Shown piece by piece: positions 43,129 to 55,670 of a DNA stretch of 64,000 nucleotides. Both the position numbers and the translations under genes were made by a program. The DNA lies in contig JAAOOA010000321.1 of assembly GCA_012861695.1 (NCBI GenBank), positions 1 to 64,000 on the forward strand, in the 5' to 3' direction. The DNA is from Trematomus loennbergii (Eukaryota > Chordata > Actinopteri > Perciformes > Nototheniidae). The notes under the pieces are model-generated. The model saw only the letters and a program-made list of their open reading frames with translations. It was not told the DNA's origin and made no database searches. Numbering within the stretch: the first letter of the stretch is position 1; each line of letters starts with the position of its first letter.

Positions 43129-45527
43129 ATGCCAATGCCAAGGACCTGTTTCCTGAAATGTGAGGAGAAATCTCAGCTGTTTGTCTTACCGACGGAAGAA
43201 CCACGACGAAGTCAGTGGTTGAAATTTCTTTTTAACACTGTTCCTTCAGAGGTTCGAAGAACGTTACTGTGTGCGCGGCATTTCACAGACGAAAGCTTCC
43301 AAAACATTGCCCAGTTTGCAGAGGTGGGGACTCGAGTCGCATATTTTTGGACTTGAGACTTGCTTGACTAACATTGATAAAAGACTTGACTTGACTTTGA
43401 CTTGGTATTCATGACTTGAGACTTGACTTTAGCTTGAGACAGATTACTTGAAAGGACTTGACTGTTTAAAATTAAATATTTGCGTTTGTTTTTGTAGTGA
43501 GATATTACGTTTAATTTTTCGAAATGTGATTATAACGCCGTGCGCGCAAACCTGGCAACCCACTAGACACAGGAGCGTCAGTTAACATGGCAGCGGCTAG
43601 CGTTACTCCACAAATAGTGAAGTTTGGATTCAAGGATTATGTTGTTGATGACGCTATAAGAAGAGAACAGCGGTATGCAGGGTCTGCAGTATAAAGATCA
43701 GTGACACGACCACCAAAACATCCAACTTCATTCGTCACTACAAAAAACCCCACAGAGAAAGGTGCGTGAATGTGTTGTGTTAGCTAGAAAGCTAACGTTA
43801 AGTTTAAGCTACGTTAGACTTGGTTTCAAATCGATTAAGCATTGCAAAGAGAAGACAAAACGGTAAATGAACACAAGAACCGCCAAGGGATTCATTTGTA
43901 CTAACCCCGATACTGACGGGCTGTCAGGAGAGGGAGAGAGAGAGAGGAAAAGAGATGCCTCGTTTATTTCCCCTGTGTTATTATCAGAAGTTACTGTAAA
44001 CTGTTGAATAATGTAGTTCATCTACTTTTAGTAGTTTGTTTAAATGTTTTAATTATGTGTTTTTGTTTGTAGAAGTGCATCATTCCTTGATTTATTGTAA
44101 AATGAATCTGAACTGTTTGATCTGTTATGATGATAAACTGAAGCCATTTCTAAATTAACCCAATTAAGTGAGTTTTAAATCGTCCTACTTAGTTTATAAG
44201 GAAATGATTTAGAGGAACAAATTAAATGATTTGAAAATGATATCTATGTAGGTGCTGATGCTGTTAGCGGTTCTAGTGTTAACAGACATTTACATTAAAT
44301 ATGTGTAATGGCAAATGCCATATATGATTTTCTTACCTGGAATTCTGCCTTTTTGAACAGACTTTTTGATTGAGTCCTAGCTATATTGGCTGCAGTTCTA
44401 GGGTTAATATGAATCTAATATGATTGTCATTGGTCTAAATTAGATTTCAAATGATTAACTGTGTATGTAATGAAGATCATAGTGTGGGTTAAATCCATTT
44501 TCATAACCATTGTCTTTTAACTGATTTAAATGCGGAAACTGGGCTTATTCATCAGAATTTTGTATGACTTGACTTGACTTGCTTGACCTGAGCAATGACT
44601 TGACTTGACTTGCTTGACTCTCACCACAGTGACTTGGGACTTGCTTGATACTTGTAGGTCAAGACTTGAGACTTGCTCATGACTTGCACATGTAGGACTT
44701 ACTCCCACCTCTGCCAGTTTGAGGCCAGATATGCACAGCATTTGAAACTGAAGGACGATGCTATTCCTAGTTTGTTTGGACCGTTTGGAGCAGGGGAAGA
44801 TTTGGGTACACAACCTGTAAGTTTGCATTGTTATTTGTGTATTTATCAAACAAGACTGTTTAAATGTGTAAACTGTGTCGGACTGCTAAGCCATTAACAC
44901 AGTGCTAACTGTGCTAACTAAGTTGCTAGCGTTTCCATATATCAACTCTAACATCAGCAGATGGCCTTACATACATGTATCTCATAGCAGGAGAATGTCT
45001 GCATTCACACACGAAATACTCATAGACAGTATACTCCGGGTGATTTGCCGTACGGTCAGTCGCGAAACGTAATTACATTATAGCTGGCGTAGCGTGTATG
45101 CTACCGAGCTAACCAACGGAGCTAGACATGGGTTTGCTCGGGAAACATTTTTGTTATGCCAGCTACAATGAATGTAGCAGACTACCCGTATAAGATTGCA
45201 ATTGTAAACACGTTCTTGCTAGCCTAATATGAACCACTAGCTTTTGTTCATAGTAGTTTTATTACACTACATTATAGTTGCCGTTCCTCCGAGCTAGCGT
45301 TCATATCGTGTTAGCTACCAAAGTAAACAAGAAATCTAGGTTAGCATATTAGCTGGCAAGTTTACTGTGTTGATAAGATAGATGGATTAGATAGATCCAC
45401 ACTCCTACCACAACTACTACTAACGAATCTAAAACAACTAAGTTTCTCTAATATTTTGTGATTTGCATTTGATTTCGTCCAGCCAGATCCTGCCGGACGG
45501 GACTACCACACTGATGCATCGTCCTAA
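43129..45527 (+). pseudogene. THAP-domain gene split by a hAT element, copy 2
   Basis: Exon 1 is 43,129-43,318 plus 44,722-44,816 around the same hAT insertion, again 285 bases when the 8-bp target is counted once. Exon 2 is 45,483-45,527. The zinc ligands (CFLKC, CARHF) and the AIPSLF box are kept. One residue differs from copy 1 next to the C-x2-H pair (CARH for CVRH). The AATAAA is preserved near 45,628. As in copy 1, the hAT splits the domain between its C-x2-H pair and the AIPSLF box. Since the break is shared, the gene was already interrupted before the duplication. Confidence 0.72.
43319..44713 (+). mobile_element. hAT element A, copy 2
   Basis: Same ends and 8-bp duplication CCAGTTTG (43,311-43,318 and 44,714-44,721) as copy 1. 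The BED-finger frame has a further two-base loss (GACGCTATAAG against GACGCTAATAAG), so it is more damaged. Confidence 0.88.
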
Positions 45528-46821
45528 AAAGTCCCGGCTGCGATAGGCAAGATGCCGACAACGGGGAGGAATTGATGATATACCGTGTATATATGTATAT
45601 TTATGTTCATTTTGTACATTTCTAAAAATAAAGTTTCCTTTCTTCCCTGAATTATTTGCTCCTATAACATATCATTCATATATAGCAAACCATGATTTGA
45701 TTTCTCATCAAACAGTAGTAGTTTATTACAGGTAAAAATAACTTACTCTTTGTTATGACCGGCTCGTAGGCCACAACGGAAAGACAAGAGGCGCGTTCAC
45801 ACCAAGTACTTTTCCCACAGTAGTTCATGAGAACTTTAGTTCATGAGAGTTATTTTAGTTCTGACGAACTAAAGCAGATCGCGTTCACACCTCAGACACG
45901 GTATGGAGTTGACGTTTTGGTGCTCGTGTTATACAGCTTCGTAACGGAGTTATTTAAGCCAATAACTCAGCCACAAATACAAATACAGATCGACCATTCA
46001 AATGCAATAGAAATGCTGAGTCGGAGGCGAAGGCGGTTAAGAAGCCTTAACAAAAGGATTAGACGACGAAATCACACGCGATGGACATGTTTCGCCGTTG
46101 TACGGCCGAGGATGATGGCCGTTATCACGCCCAAAGAACAGCAATGGTACGTTCATTAAATCACATTAATACTATCTAATGTAGGATTTATGGAGTTATG
46201 TAGGGCTAATTTGTGTCTTTGTATGTGTTCCAGATATGCGAATACTACGGAACTCTGGGTGAACAATAGAACGTCGGCCTGGTGGGAGGTGGTGCCAACG
46301 TGTGCAGTGGATCGAAGATTTCCGAATGTCCAAGGGCTCTTTTCAACTCCTCTGTATTCGCCTGGAAGCAACGTTGTGGAGAGGCATCTGAACAGCATGG
46401 AAATTGTAAATTGACAATAAAGCTGATATTTTGTACAGTGCATTTGGTTCTCTTTTATTTACCAGTCAACAGACACAATTACAATAGTGCAGACACACCT
46501 TAGTGCAAAGATTAAATGTCAGTATCAAAACAGTACTCATACTGTATATTTGTATATTAATGAGTATATTATGTTAAATGTGTGTTAAAGACAATGGGAT
46601 GAGGTTGAAAGCTCTTTAAAAACTTTTGTATACATACATGTTAAGCATGCACACCTGAAGAACTACGTTACACACACACAGGTTAGTCTGTGTACCGCTG
46701 CACTGCTGCTGGTTTAAACAAAGACAGTCATGATGCTAGTGCCGTGCATGTAGGTTCTCTTTTATTTATCAGCAGCAGATCAATAAGTGTCAGTAGTATC
46801 AAAACAATATAATAACAGTGG

Positions 46822-46863
<42 letters not shown>

Positions 46864-46928
46864 ACAATAGGTAGGCTCAGCAGCCTTAGTGCAAAGTTAG
46901 GTGTCAGTATTAATAACAGTGGCATATA

Positions 46929-48536
46929 CAGGACTGTCTCAGAAAATTAGAATATTGTGATAAAGTTCTTTATTTTCTGTAATGCAATTAAAAAAACAAA
47001 AATGTCATACATTCTGGATTCATTACAAATCAACTGAAATATTGCAAGCCTTTTATTATTTTAATATTGCTGATTATGGCATACAGCTTAAGAAAACTCA
47101 AAAATCCTATCTCAAAAAATTAGAATAGTTCCTCAGACCAAGTAAAAAAAAAGATTTATAACAGCAAAACACAATCAAACATTTGAAAATGTCCATTAAT
47201 GCACTCAGTACTTGGTTGGGAATCCTTTTGCACGGATTACTGCATCAATGCGGCGTGGCATGGAGGCAATCAGCCTGTGGCATTGCTGAGGTGTTATGGA
47301 TGCCCAGGATGCTTCAATAGCGGCCTTTAGCTCATTAGCATTGTTGGGTCTGGTGTCTTTCAGCTTCTTCTTCACAATACCCCACATATTCTCTATGGGG
47401 TTCAGGTCAGGGGAATTTGCAGGCCAATCGAGGACAGTAATGCCATGGTCAGTACACCAGTTACTGGTGGTTTTGGCACTGTGGGCAGGTGCCAGATCAT
47501 GCTGGAAAATGAATTCCTCATCTCCATAGAGCTTTTCAGCAGACGGAAGCATGTAGTGCTCTAAAATCTCTTGGTACACAGCTGCATTTACTCTGGGCTT
47601 GATGAAACACAGTGGACCAACACCAGCAGCTGACATGGCTCCCCAAACCATCGCTGACTGTGGGAACTTCACACTGGATTTCAAGCAACTTGGATTTTGC
47701 GCCTCTCCAGCCTTTCTCCAGACTCTGGCGCCTTGACTTCCAAATGAAATACAAAACTTGCTTTCGTCTGAAAAGAGGACTTTGGACCACTGTGCAACTG
47801 TCCAGTGCTTCTTTTCCTTAGCCCAAGTCAGACGCCTCTTCCGTTGTCTTGAGTTCAGAAGTGGCTTGACCATGGGAATACGGCTATTGTAGCCCATTTC
47901 CCGGACACGCCTGTGAACAGTGACTTTTGATACCTGGACTCCAGCTTCAGTCCACTGTCTTTGAAGCTCCCCCAAATTCTGGAAGCGACTCTTCTTCACA
48001 ATGCTGTTAAGGCTGCGGTCATCTCTCTTGGTTGTGCAGCGTTTCCTGCCACATTTCCCCCTTCCAACAGACTTTTTGTGGATGTGCTTTGAAACTGCAC
48101 TCTGTGAACAGCTTGCTCTTTGAGAAATTTCTTTTTGTGTCTTACCCTCCTGATGGAGGGTGTCAATGACGGTCCTCTGGACAGCAGTCAGATCAGCAGT
48201 CTTCCCCATACTTGTGATTTAGTTTACTGAACCAAGCTGAGTGTTTTTCAAGGCTCAGGAAACCCTTGCAGGTGTTTCGAGTTAATTAGACGATTCAAGT
48301 GATTCGTTGAACACCCTACTAGTATACTTTTTCATGATATTCTAATATTTAGAGATAGGATTTTTGAGTTTTCTTAAGCTGTATGCCATAATCAGCAATA
48401 TTAAAATAATAAAAGGCTTGCAATATTTCAGTTGATTTGTAATGAATCCAGAATGTATGACATTTTTGTTTTTTTAATTGCATTACAGAAAATAAAGAAC
48501 TTTATCACAATATTCTAATTTTCTGAGACAGTCCTG
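46929..48536 (-). mobile_element. Tc1/mariner element with intact transposase frame
   Basis: Inverted repeats of about 190 bp start CAGGACTGTCTCAGAAAATT and are nearly identical between the two ends. It sits in a TA run. Copy 1 (11,747-11,760) has the uninterrupted target, so the insertion came after the duplication or is a replaced allele. The single gene inside is on the minus strand. Near-identical ends and an open frame suggest a young copy. Confidence 0.92.
47205..48209 (-). CDS. Tc1/mariner DD34E transposase
   Basis: This is a full 334-residue transposase that would cut and paste the surrounding element at TA sites. The N-terminus has two helix-turn-helix units (LTAVQRTVIDTLHQEGKTQK and VSKVTVHRRVREMGY) with a GRKR motif between them. 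The catalytic triad is visible: D in LFSDESKF, D in FQHDLAPAHS, and E in DLNPIENMWG, with 34 residues between the second D and the E. The length is normal for Tc1 family enzymes (about 340). The ATG at 48,209 begins MGKTADLT, a usual start. I see no frameshift or stop. Activity is an inference from these features only; relatives with similar enzymes exist in many fishes. Confidence 0.93.
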   Translation of the reverse strand: MGKTADLTAVQRTVIDTLHQEGKTQKEISQRASCSQSAVSKHIHKKSVGRGKCGRKRCTTKRDDRSLNSIVKKSRFQNLGELQRQWTEAGVQVSKVTVHRRVREMGYNSRIPMVKPLLNSRQRKRRLTWAKEKKHWTVAQWSKVLFSDESKFCISFGSQGARVWRKAGEAQNPSCLKSSVKFPQSAMVWGAMSAAGVGPLCFIKPRVNAAVYQEILEHYMLPSAEKLYGDEEFIFQHDLAPAHSAKTTSNWCTDHGITVLDWPANSPDLNPIENMWGIVKKKLKDTRPNNANELKAAIEASWASITPQQCHRLIASMPRRIDAVIRAKGFPTKY

Positions 48537-48577
48537 TATATATAATCACAATAATACAAAATTAACTGTCACAGGTG

Positions 48578-48705
48578 TAGGCAATTTGGGGTGAAGTGTC
48601 TTGCCCAGGGACACAACGACATCCTGACTGCAGTGGGGTTTGAACCTGTGCTCCCCTGATCCGAACACCAACGCACCAGACCACTGCACCACGCGCCTCC
48701 CAACA
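48578..48705 (-). mobile_element. tRNA-derived SINE, minus strand, copy 2
   Basis: Equivalent of 11,792-11,919, directly right of the Tc1 element. Confidence 0.75.
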
Positions 48706-49154
48706 AGTCATTGTACAGTTTATCAATAACAAGTTTTTCTTAATTTTTGTATTGAAGGCCTGTTGGATTTAATCAGCTCGCTTAGCACTGCCAGAAGCCC
48801 AGCCAGAAAGGTATTTTGTTGCTCCACCTCGATTCCTGGGCCTTGTGTGAATGCAGCAGCCGTTCGTCGTGCATCTCCTTGGCACGCAGGTCCTCATTCT
48901 CCTTGCTGACCATGGCACGGCGGTCCATCGCCATGATGGTGTCAAGGAAGCTGTCATCGCGTGCCCACTTTCCTAAGGTGAAATATGCAAGATACAAGAT
49001 CAGTTTAATCGCAACAACGAGACAACATTGTCCAAATCTGTCTCTGCAGGCACACAACAGGAGGAACACGGGGAACACCTTTGATTTGACTATTAACATT
49101 TTAAATGGTGAAGGCACTAGCAATTGGGGGATGGAGGGCTCTCAGGACATGATA

Positions 49155-49343
49155 GGGAGGCGTGTGGCGCAGTGGATAAGTGCATTGGTGTTCGGATCAG
49201 GGGAGCACAGGTTCAAACCCCACTGCAGTCAGCATGTCGTTGTGTCCCTGAGACACTTCACCCCAAAGTGCTCCTGTGGGGATTGCCCACAGTATTGAGT
49301 ATGTAAGCTTTGGATAAAAGCGTCTAACAAGTGACATGTAATG
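49155..49343 (+). mobile_element. tRNA-derived SINE, plus strand, copy 2
   Basis: Equivalent of 12,369-12,557, with the same A and B boxes. Confidence 0.8.
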
Positions 49344-50869
49344 ATTCAAAAAGCTTTTGAATATTGAATAACAAACCAATGTGGTTTACTTGTTATCCAC
49401 AGTTTAGCTGCTAAATGTTTTTTAGCAATGCTTTTCTTTGTGCTCCACATATCTAAATGTATAAAGTGTGTTTTCACCTCCGTTCCCTCCTGTTTGCTGC
49501 AGTATGGCAGCAGCGGTCAGGATGGTAGTCCTGATGGTGTCCGCTGACCGGGCACAGGGTGTGGAGCTGCCTACTCTCAGCGGGGGGGAACTGAACGTGG
49601 AAACTGTGTTTCTCTGAGGGATCCTCCATGTAGTCTGAGAAGCCTTCTGAGGAAACAAGGTCAAACTATTTAGGATAATACAAGGAACAATGTTTAGGCA
49701 GTAAATAGAATTTCAATTACATTTCTACTTCAATGTGCAAAAATATTAGAACATCAGTCTTTGTGGCATGCAGGTAATCAACTGTTTAAGCTTTTACCAT
49801 TAACATGTAGAATGAATGTTGCAAATTACTTGAAATTATAGCAACTGCAATCTATTGTTTACCTCTATGCATTAGCCACAGAGGTAGCATTTGTCCAGCT
49901 AGCATGCTAATTGCTAACGTTATATTATCGTTTTATCCCGGAGGGAAAAACTAGTTTCTAATCCTGAGAGAAACACCTCGCCTGAAACACACGATTAGTG
50001 CCATGAGTTAGTGAAGCAAATTACAGAACATTGCACACTTATTCACAAGTCAAAACGTGTTCATAGCGGGCATGGATGAGAATAGCTAGCTAGCTAGATG
50101 TTATTAGCCAGCTTGGACCTAACGTTAGCAAGTTCTAGCATGGCTAGCTCGATCTACTGAGCAAATAAAAGTACATCTAAGACCAGTATTGTGCAGATTA
50201 AAACAGTGCAGTGCATGTATTTTATTTTACCTTGGTAGTCGTCCCGACATGACTTTGCCAGGTCTGCTAACTTTGCAGAGCCACAGAAACTGCATTCAGT
50301 AGAAGCTTCTGAATGTGGCGCTTCGCGTCCTCCGAGTAAATCGCCAGAAGCGCAGACACAGCCTCATCACTCCACCGCTCCAATTGATTTATTTAGTGTT
50401 GCTATAATAACTGTTTTCACAAAAGGAATCTCTTCGGGTGTGCTGCGAAGCGAGGAAATACAATGGCCGCTTACAACAAAAAATTCAGAGTCAAACGGGC
50501 GTGGTTTGCATTCCGCACAGCCAATCAGACGTACGAACTACTTTCTCCCACAACAGGCCCTGCTCACTAGCAGGGCCTGAAAAGCGGGTCTGAAGAACTA
50601 AGTTGAGCTACTTTAGTTCCTGGGGCTTTTTGGTGTGAACGCAAATATATCGTAGTTCTGATGAACTATTGTGGGAAAAGTACACCAAAGTACTCCGGTG
50701 TGAACGCACCTAAGCGGACATACACGAGTTTACAAAACCACGGCACATTTATTGTGGTAAATGCAGAGATAGGTGGTCGAGGGGAGAGGATCGCCGAGTT
50801 CGTCCTTCTGCAGCCGCTTTGGAGAGAGACAGGGGCTGCCGTGTGACTCCGGGCAGCTGGGCTTAATAG

Positions 50870-52313
50870 CAGAGGTGGGGACTCGAGTCACATGACTTGA
50901 CTCGAATCAGAGTCGAGTCCCATATTTTTGGACTTGAGACTTGCTTGACTAACATTGATAAAAGACTTGACTTGACTTTGACTTGGTATTCATGACTTGA
51001 GACTTGACTTAAGCTTGAGACAGATGACTTGAAAGGACTTGACTGTTTAAAATTAAATATTTGCGTTTGTTTTTGTCGTGAGATATTACGTTTAGTTTTT
51101 TCAAAAAACATGATTGGGTGATTATAGCGCCGTGCGCGCAAACCTGGCAACCCACTAGACGGCAGGAGAGGATGTCAGTTAACATGGCAGCGGCTAGCGT
51201 TACTCCAAAAATAGTGAAGTTTGGATTCAAGGATTATGTTGTTGATGATGCTAATAAGAAGAGAACAGCGGTATGCAGGGTCTGCAGCATAAAGATCAGT
51301 GACACGACCACCACAACATCCAACTTCATTCATCACTACAAAAAAAAACACAGAGAAAGGTGCGTGAATGTGTTGTGTTAGCTAGAAAGCTAACGTTAAG
51401 TTTAAGCTACGTTAGACTTGGTTTCAAATCGATTAAGCATTGCAAAGAGAAGACAAAACGGTAAATGAACACTAGAACCTCCAAGGGATTCATTTTGACT
51501 AACCCTGATACTGACGGGCTGTCAGGAGAGGGAGAGAGAGAGAGGAAAAGAGATGCCTCGTTTATTTCCACTGTGTTATTATCAGAAGTTACTGTAAACT
51601 GTTGAATAATGTAGTTCATCTACTTTTAGTAGTTTGTTTAAATGTTTTAATTATGTTGTTTTTGTTTGTAGAAGTGCATCATTCCTTGATTTATTGTAAA
51701 ATGATTCTGAACTTTTTGATCTGTTATGATGATAAACTGAAGCAATTTCTAAATTAACCCAATTAACTGAGTTTTAAATCGTCCTACTTAGTTTATAAGG
51801 AAATTATGAAGAGGAACAAATTAAATGATTTGAAAATGATATCTATGTAGGTGCTGATGCTGTTAGCGGTTCTAGTGTTAACAGACATTTAAATTAAATA
51901 TGTGTAATGGCAAATGCCATATATGATTTTCTTACCTGGAATTCTGCCTTTTTGAACAGACTTTTTGATTGAGTCCTAGCTATATTGTCTACAGTTCTAG
52001 GGTTAATATGAATCTAATATGATTGTCATCGGTCTAAATTAGATTTCAAATGATTAACTGTGTATGTAATGAAGATCATAGTGTGGGTTAAATCCATTTT
52101 CATAGCCACTGTCTTTTAACTGATTTAAATGCGGAAACTGGGCTTATTCATCAGCATTTTGCATGACTTGACTTGACTTGACTTGACCTGAGCAATGACT
52201 TGACTTGACTTGCTTGACTCTCACCACAGTGACTTGGGACTTGCTTGATACTTGTAGGTCAAGACTTGAGACTTGCTCATGACTTGCACATGTAGGACTT
52301 ACTCCCACCTCTG
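50870..52313 (+). mobile_element. hAT element B, copy 2
   Basis: Same ends and CTTAATAG duplication (50,862-50,869 and 52,314-52,321). The BED exon (ATG at 51,184) is intact as in copy 1. Confidence 0.88.
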
Positions 52314-52314
52314 C

Positions 52315-52458
52315 TTAATAGCACCTCGGCTCCGGCCAGGTGTCCGTGATCGCGCTGATTAGCCTCTTCAGCTCCACCCCATCGTAAGACCTGCAACACA
52401 CCTGCACAAAGGCCCTGGGGCCGTCACACTCTTCTATAACAACAGTTGTAGGTACAGT
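52315..52458 (-). CDS. Small convergent reading frame in the TTAA element, copy 2
   Basis: Same 47-codon frame as 15,530-15,673, unchanged by eye. Unrecognised. Confidence 0.3.
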   Translation of the reverse strand, partial: TVPTTVVIEECDGPRAFVQVCCRSYDGVELKRLISAITDTWPEPRCY

Positions 52459-53314
52459 TCAGTTAGTTAGCGTATAAAATATACGGCTGTACCGACGCCA
52501 TTATAAGACTGATGTTCCGAGAGCGAGCCGAAAAAAGCACTGTTTGACATGGGCGGAGCCTCTCTGGTGGTTGACTAATCAGAACAGAGTGGCCGAGCTG
52601 ACCAATCGGAGCACACTAGGCTCACAGGGAGGGGGGGGGCATGAGCTCCAACGAGTCGTTTAGTGGAGAGGGTGAATACTGCTGAATACACATACTTTAC
52701 AGAGATGCTGTACGCGAAACCAATGTGAGTTTGGAAAATTGCACAGTATAAATCTATTTTAGTATACCTCAACAATGTGATTATGATCAGTGGAAATGGC
52801 CATGACATGGGCCCTTTAACATTATTATTATTCTCTAGTTTATGCATTTTAGTGACATGCAATTAATGGCAGAAGTTTAATTGTCACATGACAGTTTCAA
52901 TGGGTCATGATATGCTACTTTTGACTTGCAGTAAATAGAAGAGTAGCATTTAATACACGTTTAATACTGTAAAAAATGTATTTAAGGTACAAGAGATGTT
53001 TACTGAATTTGAAATTCAATTGAAATGTTTGTTTATCACAGAAAAGAGTAACTGACAGTGAATGTATGTTAGTGGAACTGTGTCAGGAAAGTGAACGGTT
53101 TATTAAGGAATGTAAATGAAAACTGAAATGCATATTAGAGAGAGTTAATATGTTTAAATGATTTTGTTGTGTAATAAAAGAACCAGAGAAGCGATCTGGA
53201 AGGAAACATAGCACACCGTGGCGTGTCCTCATTGCTCTGTTTCACCTGCTTCATACAGGTATCATCACTGCTCAGGAAGTGAAACTCAGACACTCGCTGC
53301 CACTGAGAGGTGAA

Positions 53315-54952
53315 ATGGCGCAGAAAGGAGTTCAGCTGGACCGGGAAACCTTCTCTTGTCCGATCTGTCTGGATCTACTGAAGGATCCGGTGGCGACTCC
53401 CTGTGGACACAACTACTGCATGAAGTGTATTAAATACTTCTGGGATGGAGAGGATGAGAAGAAGATCCACAGCTGCCCTCAGTGTAGGCAGAGCTTCACA
53501 CCGAGGCCTGTCCTGCTGAAAAACACCATGTTAGCAGCTTTAGTGGAGGAGCTGAAGAAGACTGGACTCCAAGCTGCTCCTGCTGATCTCTGCTATGCTG
53601 GAGCTGAAGATGTGGCCTGTGATGTCTGCACTGGGAGAAAACTGAGAGCCTGTAAGTCCTGCCTCGTGTGTTTGGCCTCTTATTGTGAGAAACACCTCCA
53701 GCGTCATTATGACGTAGCTCCATTAAAAAAACACAAGCTGGTGGAGCCCTCCAAGAAGCTCCAGGAGAACATCTGCTCTCTTCACGACGAGGTGATTAAG
53801 ATGTTCTGCCGCACTGATCAGCAGTGTATCTGTTATCTCTGCTCTGTGGACGAACACAAAGGCCATGACACAGTGTCAGCTGCAGCAGAAAGGACTGAGA
53901 GGCAGAGAGAGCTGAAGGGGAGTCGACGAAACATCCAGCAGAGAATCCAGGACAGAGAGAAGGAGGTGAAGCTGCTTCAGCAGGAGGTTGATAAAGCAGT
54001 GGAGGACAGTGAAAGATGTTCACTGAGCTGATCCGTCTCATGGAGAAAAGAAGCTCTGATGTGAAGCAGCAGGTCAGATCCCAGCAGATGAGTGAAGTGA
54101 GTCGAGTCAAAGAGCTTCAGGAGAAGCTGGAGCAGGAGATGGCTGAGCTGAAGAGGAGAGACGCTGAGCTGAAGCTGCTGTCTCACACAGAGGATCACAA
54201 CCAGTTTCTGCACAGCTACCCCTCACTGTCAGCCCTCAGTGAACCTACACACTCATCCAGCATCAACATCCGTCCTCTGAGCTACATTGAGGACGTGACA
54301 GCGGCCCTGTCAGCAGTCAGAGACAAACTACAGGACGTCCTGAGAGAGGAATGGACAAACGTCTCACCGACTGAAGTGGATGTTTTACTGTCAGCAGCAG
54401 AGCCCACCACCAGAGCTGGGTTCTTAAAATATTCACAGGAAATCACACTGGATCCAAGCACAGCATACACATATCTGTTATTATCTGAGGGGAGCAGAAA
54501 AGCAACATACATGGAACAAAAACAGTCTTATTCTCGTCATCCAGACAGATTCACTAATTTTTCTCCAGTCCTGAGTAGAGAGAGTCTGACTGGACGTTGT
54601 TACTGGGAGGTGGAGTGGAGAGGGAAAGGAGTTCATAGCAGTCACATACAATAATATCAGCAGAGCAGGGTATGCAGGTATATTTGGATACAATGACAAA
54701 TCTTGGGCTTTAGATTGTGTCCAAAACAGTTATACATTTCGTTACAGCAGAATCAACACTCCCGTCTCAGGTCCTCGGTCCTCCAGAGTAGGAGTGTACC
54801 TGGATCACAGAGCAGGTATTCTGTCCTTCTACAGCATCTCTGAAACCATGACTCTCCTCCACAGAGTCCAGACCACATTCACTCAGCCACTACATGCTGG
54901 AGTTTGGCTTTATGGTTATGGAGCCACAGCTGAGTTTTGTAAACTGAAATAG
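53315..54952 (+). pseudogene. finTRIM-like RING/B-box/SPRY pseudogene, copy 2
   Basis: RING, two B-boxes, coiled coil and PRY/SPRY are present in the same order as copy 1. Its private break is one missing base at about 54,012 (GTGAAAGATG against GTGAGAAGATG in copy 1), which ends the first frame at 54,031. The coiled coil then continues in the frame from 54,016, passing correctly through the position where copy 1 is broken. The two-base loss in the SPRY after GGAGTTCAT (about 54,640) is shared. The last part of the SPRY differs more from copy 1 (SQPLHAG against SHTLHAG). Each copy is whole where the other has its private break. Confidence 0.8.
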
Positions 54953-55670
54953 CCTGAAGTCATTTGAGGAACTCTTCTACTTCTTAAACTCATTGTGTGT
55001 CCATCATTGTTGCTGAGAGCTGATTGTTCATGTCTTCACTGCACAGAGACCAGCTGTCAATCAAACATTATGGGATGTGCTTTAACATCTTCTCATGAGT
55101 TGTTCTGTAGATGTTGGAGTTTCTTTAGGCGGCGCTCCTTCCTGTGTCTGTTTAGCCATGGAGGCTGTCACTGCTCAGGAGGATTTCTGTTAACCTCAAC
55201 TCATATTTCTCTGCATTGAAATGTAAACTTTGCTCTAAATATTTGTTGAATATCGATATTGATTTATTTGTATGTTGTTGTTTCTCTTGTAAAGCATGAG
55301 AGAGAGAAAGCACCAGAGCTTCTTTCATTGTAGATATTTTATTCTAAATGTCTTCAATGTGTTACTAAGTCTCAATGTGTTGAATGTATAAAGGAAAGTT
55401 TGAAGAAAGAAATAAAACACATTAAAAGAAAAGCTAACAGGTTGAGTTAGTAATAAATTGTGTTTCTATTTTCAAGATGTGAGATGAGTGCCACATTTAC
55501 ATGTCTGTACAAAATAAAATGTTGGTGTTTTTCTTGTTAATAAAAAAGCTAAGAGGACAAAATCTCAGTGTTGTTTTTTTTATGAAAAAAATATTGGTAA
55601 ATAATTTTTCTGAAACAAGATATTTGCATTTTTTATTTATTTTTAAGATTAAGAAAATAATAATAAATGA

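Larger units (their letters stand above)
45789..50713. mobile_element. PIF/Harbinger-like element, copy 2, with Tc1 insertion
   Basis: Same inverted ends and AAG flanks as 10,405-13,926. The DDE relic is at 45,900-46,414 and the Myb-like tail at 48,782-48,970. It lacks the 208-bp inverted LINE-tail segment: the join at 45,890-45,900 shares ACC with both sides of the copy-1 segment. A Tc1 element is inserted at 46,929-48,536. Confidence 0.7.
42795..52819. mobile_element. TTAA-flanked Kolobok-like composite element, copy 2
   Basis: Same ends as the copy-1 composite (TTAAAGCTCCCATGTCATGC and inverted partner), with the same hAT and Harbinger insertions plus the later Tc1 element, and minus the 208-bp segment. 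Confidence 0.5.

Noticed and set aside
47612..47821. Plus-strand frame in the Tc1 element
   Set aside because: Antisense to the transposase.
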